In this document: positions 61,507-64,000 of the stretch, piece by piece
Layout: every line of letters begins with the position of its first letter
How positions within the stretch are numbered: position 1 is the stretch's first letter
Assembly (NCBI GenBank): GCA_037200985.1
Contig: JBBCGJ010000001.1
Location: 3,324,756-3,388,755, forward strand
Reading direction: 5' to 3'
DNA: 64,000 nucleotides
DNA from: Rhizomicrobium sp.
GTDB taxonomy: Bacteria > Pseudomonadota > Alphaproteobacteria > Micropepsales > Micropepsaceae
Made by a program: the position numbers and the translations under genes
Notes under the pieces: generated by a model
The model's input: the letters and a program-made list of their open reading frames with translations, nothing else
What the model was told of the DNA's origin: nothing
Databases searched by the model: none

Positions 61507-63054
61507 TCAGCCCAGAACCGCCTCGATCAGGCGCGGGCCCTTGCCGCGCATCGCCGCCGCGAACTGGCTTTCAAAGTCGCGGATGTTCGCGGCGCGCGAG
61601 GCTTCGACGCCCAGGCCGCCGGCGAGCTTCGTCCAATCCAGCTCGGGATTGTGCAGGTCGAGCATCGAGAGCGCCTTTGGACCCGGATTGCCGGCGCCGA
61701 CGCGGGCGAGTTCGATGTTGAGGATCGCATAGGACCGGTTGGCGAAGATCACGGTCGTGACGTCCAGTTTCTCCCGCGCCTGGGTCCACAGGGCCTGGAG
61801 CGTGTACATCGCGCCGCCGTCGCCCTGGATGCAGACGACCTTGGCGCCGGGCGCCCCGACGGCCGCGCCGGTGGCGACGGGAATGCCCTGGCCGATGGAG
61901 CCGCCGGTCAGGCTCAGAATATCGTGCGGCGCCGCGGTCGCGGTGGCGAGCGCGGTGCCGGCGCCCGAGGTGGCGCCCTCGTCCGAAACGATCGCGCCTT
62001 CGGGCAGATGGCGGGCGATGACCTGGCCGATGGTGTACTGGTCGAACTTGTCGGCGATGCCGTCGGGCCGCTTGAGCGGCGCGACATAGGCCGGCGCGGC
62101 CGGCGCGCCGAGGGCTTCCGCGACCGCTTCCAGCGCCTGCGTGCCGTCCTCGCCGGGATGGGCGAGATAGTGGATGACGCAGCCTTGCGGCAGACCCCAG
62201 CTCGGCTTGCCCGGATAGGCGAAGAAGGAGACCGGCGGCTTGGCGCCGACGAGGACGAGCTGCTCGGTGTCGGCGAAGAATTCGACGATCTGCTCGGCGA
62301 AATAGGGAATGCGCGCGACCGCGACGCGGCCGGCGCCGCGCTGCAGCCGCGGCGCGAAGGTGTCGCAGGCGAGGCGCGCATCGGACTTGGCCGCGATGCG
62401 GCCGGCGGCGGCGAGGCCGCGCTCTTTCAGGGCGAGCCCGCGGATCAGGATCGTCGTCTTCTTGCCGTTCTTGAGCGCCGAGACAGAACGATAGACCGCT
62501 TCGTCGGAAACGGGGGACGGATAGGGACGCGGCAGCGCGGGCGCTTCGCCTTCGGCTTCGTTCCACGCCGTGTCGGCGGGCAGGATGAGCGTCGCGATCT
62601 GGCCCGGCGGCGACAGCGCCGCCTGCACCGCGCGGGCGCCGTCGGCGGCGACGGTCAAGGCGCTCGGCGAGGACTGCACCCAGGCCGAGACGGGCCTTGC
62701 GAAGCCCGCGATGTCGGACGCGAGCGGCGCGTCGTATTGCGCGTGATAGGTCGCGTGATCGCCGACGATGTTCACCACCGGCGTCGCGGCGCGGCGGGCG
62801 TTGTGCAGATTGGCGAGGCCGTTGGCGAGGCCCGGCCCCAGATGCAGGAGGGTGCAGGCCGGCTTCTCCGCCATGCGGCCATAGCCGTCGGCCATGCCGG
62901 TCACCGCGCCTTCGAACAGGCCGAGCACCGCGCGGATGCCCTCCACCCGGTCGAGCGCGGCGACGAAATGCATCTCCGAGGTGCCGGGATTGGCGAAGCA
63001 GACCTCGATGCCCGAGGCCGCCAGCGTGCGCACCAGGCTTTCCGCGCCGTTCAT
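61507..63054 (-). CDS. Thiamine-diphosphate-dependent enzyme (acetolactate synthase large-subunit family)
   Basis: A 515-aa TPP enzyme. The N-terminal Pyr domain has ANPGTSEMHFVAAL and the catalytic Glu in GLFEGAVTGMADGYGRM. The C-terminal PP domain holds the TPP motif IQGDGGAMYTLQALWTQAREKLDVTTVIFANRSY, i.e. GDG...N. It is related to IlvB-like proteins such as the benzoylformate-decarboxylase/oxalyl group. No small subunit (ilvH) follows. Its physiological reaction is unclear; the usual FAD-binding features are weak. Confidence 0.83.
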   Translation of the reverse strand: MNGAESLVRTLAASGIEVCFANPGTSEMHFVAALDRVEGIRAVLGLFEGAVTGMADGYGRMAEKPACTLLHLGPGLANGLANLHNARRAATPVVNIVGDHATYHAQYDAPLASDIAGFARPVSAWVQSSPSALTVAADGARAVQAALSPPGQIATLILPADTAWNEAEGEAPALPRPYPSPVSDEAVYRSVSALKNGKKTTILIRGLALKERGLAAAGRIAAKSDARLACDTFAPRLQRGAGRVAVARIPYFAEQIVEFFADTEQLVLVGAKPPVSFFAYPGKPSWGLPQGCVIHYLAHPGEDGTQALEAVAEALGAPAAPAYVAPLKRPDGIADKFDQYTIGQVIARHLPEGAIVSDEGATSGAGTALATATAAPHDILSLTGGSIGQGIPVATGAAVGAPGAKVVCIQGDGGAMYTLQALWTQAREKLDVTTVIFANRSYAILNIELARVGAGNPGPKALSMLDLHNPELDWTKLAGGLGVEASRAANIRDFESQFAAAMRGKGPRLIEAVLG

Positions 63055-63084
63055 GCGTTTCTCCCCTTTTTTCCGGACTTTCTT

Positions 63085-63587
63085 AGCACCGATTCCGCGG
63101 CCGACCGCCCGTTTCGACCGCTCCGGCGGCGACCTCGAAACGCTGACCGGCCGAAGCGCCGAGGCGCTGGAGGGGCCGGCGGTGAAGCGTCATCGCCATA
63201 TCGAGATATCGAGCGTGGTCGATATCGACGCCATCGGCAAGGACGCCGCCAGCCGGATGACCAACGTCCTGCTGGCGGCGGTGAAAAGGGCGGCCGGCGG
63301 ACGACCAGCGCGTGCGCATCGCCGCGATCCATGACGAGGAGCGGGCGCGCCTGAAGGTGATCGTCACCGGCGGGATCGATACGACGCGCGCGCTGCTGGG
63401 CACCATCAAGGCGCTGGCGATCCTGGGCGGCAAGGACGCGATGGCGGATTCGCCGGGCATCCGGCGGCGGCTCGAAGCCCATGCACCGCGCGTGCAGATC
63501 CGCTGGTTCGCAGAGGACGGTCACTTCCTGCGCGGACAGTCGCTGCCGGTCGACGACTTCCTGATGCCGGCAAACCGGATAACATGA
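63085..63587 (+). pseudogene. Frameshifted relic; C-terminal part resembles an alpha/beta hydrolase
   Basis: Two coding-like segments in different frames join when one base near 63290-63300 is removed: ...TNVLLAAVKRAA then DDQRVRIAAIHDEERARLK. The last 60 residues (LAILGGKDAMADSPGIRRR, RWFAEDGHFLRGQSLPVDDFL) look like the C-terminal lid and His region of alpha/beta hydrolases. The upstream segment (HRHIEISSVVDIDAIGKDA) is not recognised. No start codon precedes the first segment. It is probably a decaying gene; confidence is modest. Confidence 0.45.
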
Positions 63588-63652
63588 CAGGATATTCCTA
63601 CAAGATGCCGCGACGCTCCCGCCTTAGCGTTCGCGCAACGAAGGAGTTTTCG

Positions 63653-64000
63653 ATGTTCCGTCTGCTGACCGTTCTCGCAGCCGCGCTATTCGCCGCCGCC
63701 CCCGTCCGCGCGATGGCGGCGGATGCGCCGCCGGCGCTCGCGCCGCACGAAGCCGATTTCACGGTGCACGATTTCACCTTCGCCTCCGGCGAGACGCTGA
63801 AGGACCTGCGCCTGCACTACACGACGCTCGGCACGCCGAAGCGCGACGCCAAAGGGCGCGTGACCAATGCGGTGCTGATCCTGCACGGCACGGGCGGCGA
63901 CGGGCATCAGTTCCTGGCGCCGCAATTCGCCAATGTGCTGTTCGTGCCGGGCGGACTGCTCGATCCGGCGAAATATTTCATCATCCTGCGCGACGGCATC
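63653..64000 (+). CDS. Exported alpha/beta hydrolase (homoserine acetyltransferase-like), partial
   Basis: The N-terminal 116 codons of a gene that runs off the right edge. Signal peptide MFRLLTVLAAALFAAAPVRA, followed by HEADFTVHDFTFASGETLKDLRLHYTTLGTP, the typical opening of MetX-like alpha/beta hydrolases, and the oxyanion turn LILHGTGGDGHQFL. A strong AAGGAG ribosome-binding site precedes the ATG by 6 bases. The periplasmic location argues against methionine biosynthesis; it is more likely an esterase. Confidence 0.78.
   Translation, partial: MFRLLTVLAAALFAAAPVRAMAADAPPALAPHEADFTVHDFTFASGETLKDLRLHYTTLGTPKRDAKGRVTNAVLILHGTGGDGHQFLAPQFANVLFVPGGLLDPAKYFIILRDGI

Overview
The window is about 64 kb of GC-rich DNA (roughly two-thirds G+C by eye). 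It reads as the chromosome of a free-living alphaproteobacterium. The evidence is an irr-type iron regulator divergent from fabA-fabB-fabI, the dnaG/rpoD/yqeY/carA neighbourhood, a CC0125/CC1285-type lipoprotein named from Caulobacter, and Irr boxes of the TTTAGAA-N3-TTCTAAA type. I cannot name the genus. No rRNA, tRNA, prophage, CRISPR array or complete insertion sequence was recognised.

Layout. (1) 1-6800: enzymes and membrane proteins (esterase, GNAT, GluQ-RS, HAD, hemolysin III-like protein, M15 peptidase, MAPEG, a UdgX-type uracil-DNA glycosylase), then a decayed patch with a gluconolactonase remnant and a frameshifted ParE toxin beside its antitoxin. (2) 6898-14058: core information processing: rpoD with a long Ala/Lys-rich leader, dnaG, a GAF protein, yqeY, carA, cupin. 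(3) 14213-19974: methyltransferase, YjhX-like protein, a 157-bp MITE-like element, then DUF4893-fabI-fabB-fabA facing irr. (4) 20075-22683: a perfect Irr box followed by rubrerythrin, an HdrD/GlpC-like Fe-S protein and DUF3501. (5) 22795-37809: an enzyme-rich detoxification or catabolic stretch with three glutathione S-transferases, two metallo-beta-lactamase-fold hydrolases (one frameshifted), two type-B carboxylesterases, a serine hydrolase and an RlmI-type methyltransferase. (6) 38003-41978: two tandem Kup potassium transporters. (7) 42177-49503: CHAP lipoprotein, GT2 glycosyltransferase, and a TetR-HlyD-ABC exporter operon with a 20-bp palindromic operator. (8) 49643-64000: TusA, acyl-CoA synthetase, isochorismatase-like hydrolase, flavin oxidoreductase, amidase, alcohol dehydrogenase, the psd-pssA phospholipid pair, amidohydrolase, a thiamine-diphosphate enzyme, a frameshifted relic and the start of a secreted alpha/beta hydrolase.

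Repeats are a major feature. Eleven copies of a two-hairpin REP-like element (left stem built on TCATTCCCGC, right stem on GCGGGCATGA) sit between genes, about one per 6 kb. Other hairpin families and the MITE-like element are interspersed.

The most interesting unit is the iron-linked block at 19.4-22.7 kb. Irr, its probable binding sites, unsaturated fatty-acid synthesis and a rubredoxin-less rubrerythrin with a candidate Fe-S electron donor lie together. Second is the UdgX homologue, which carries the KRRIH loop. All assignments were made by reading the sequence; no database search was run.
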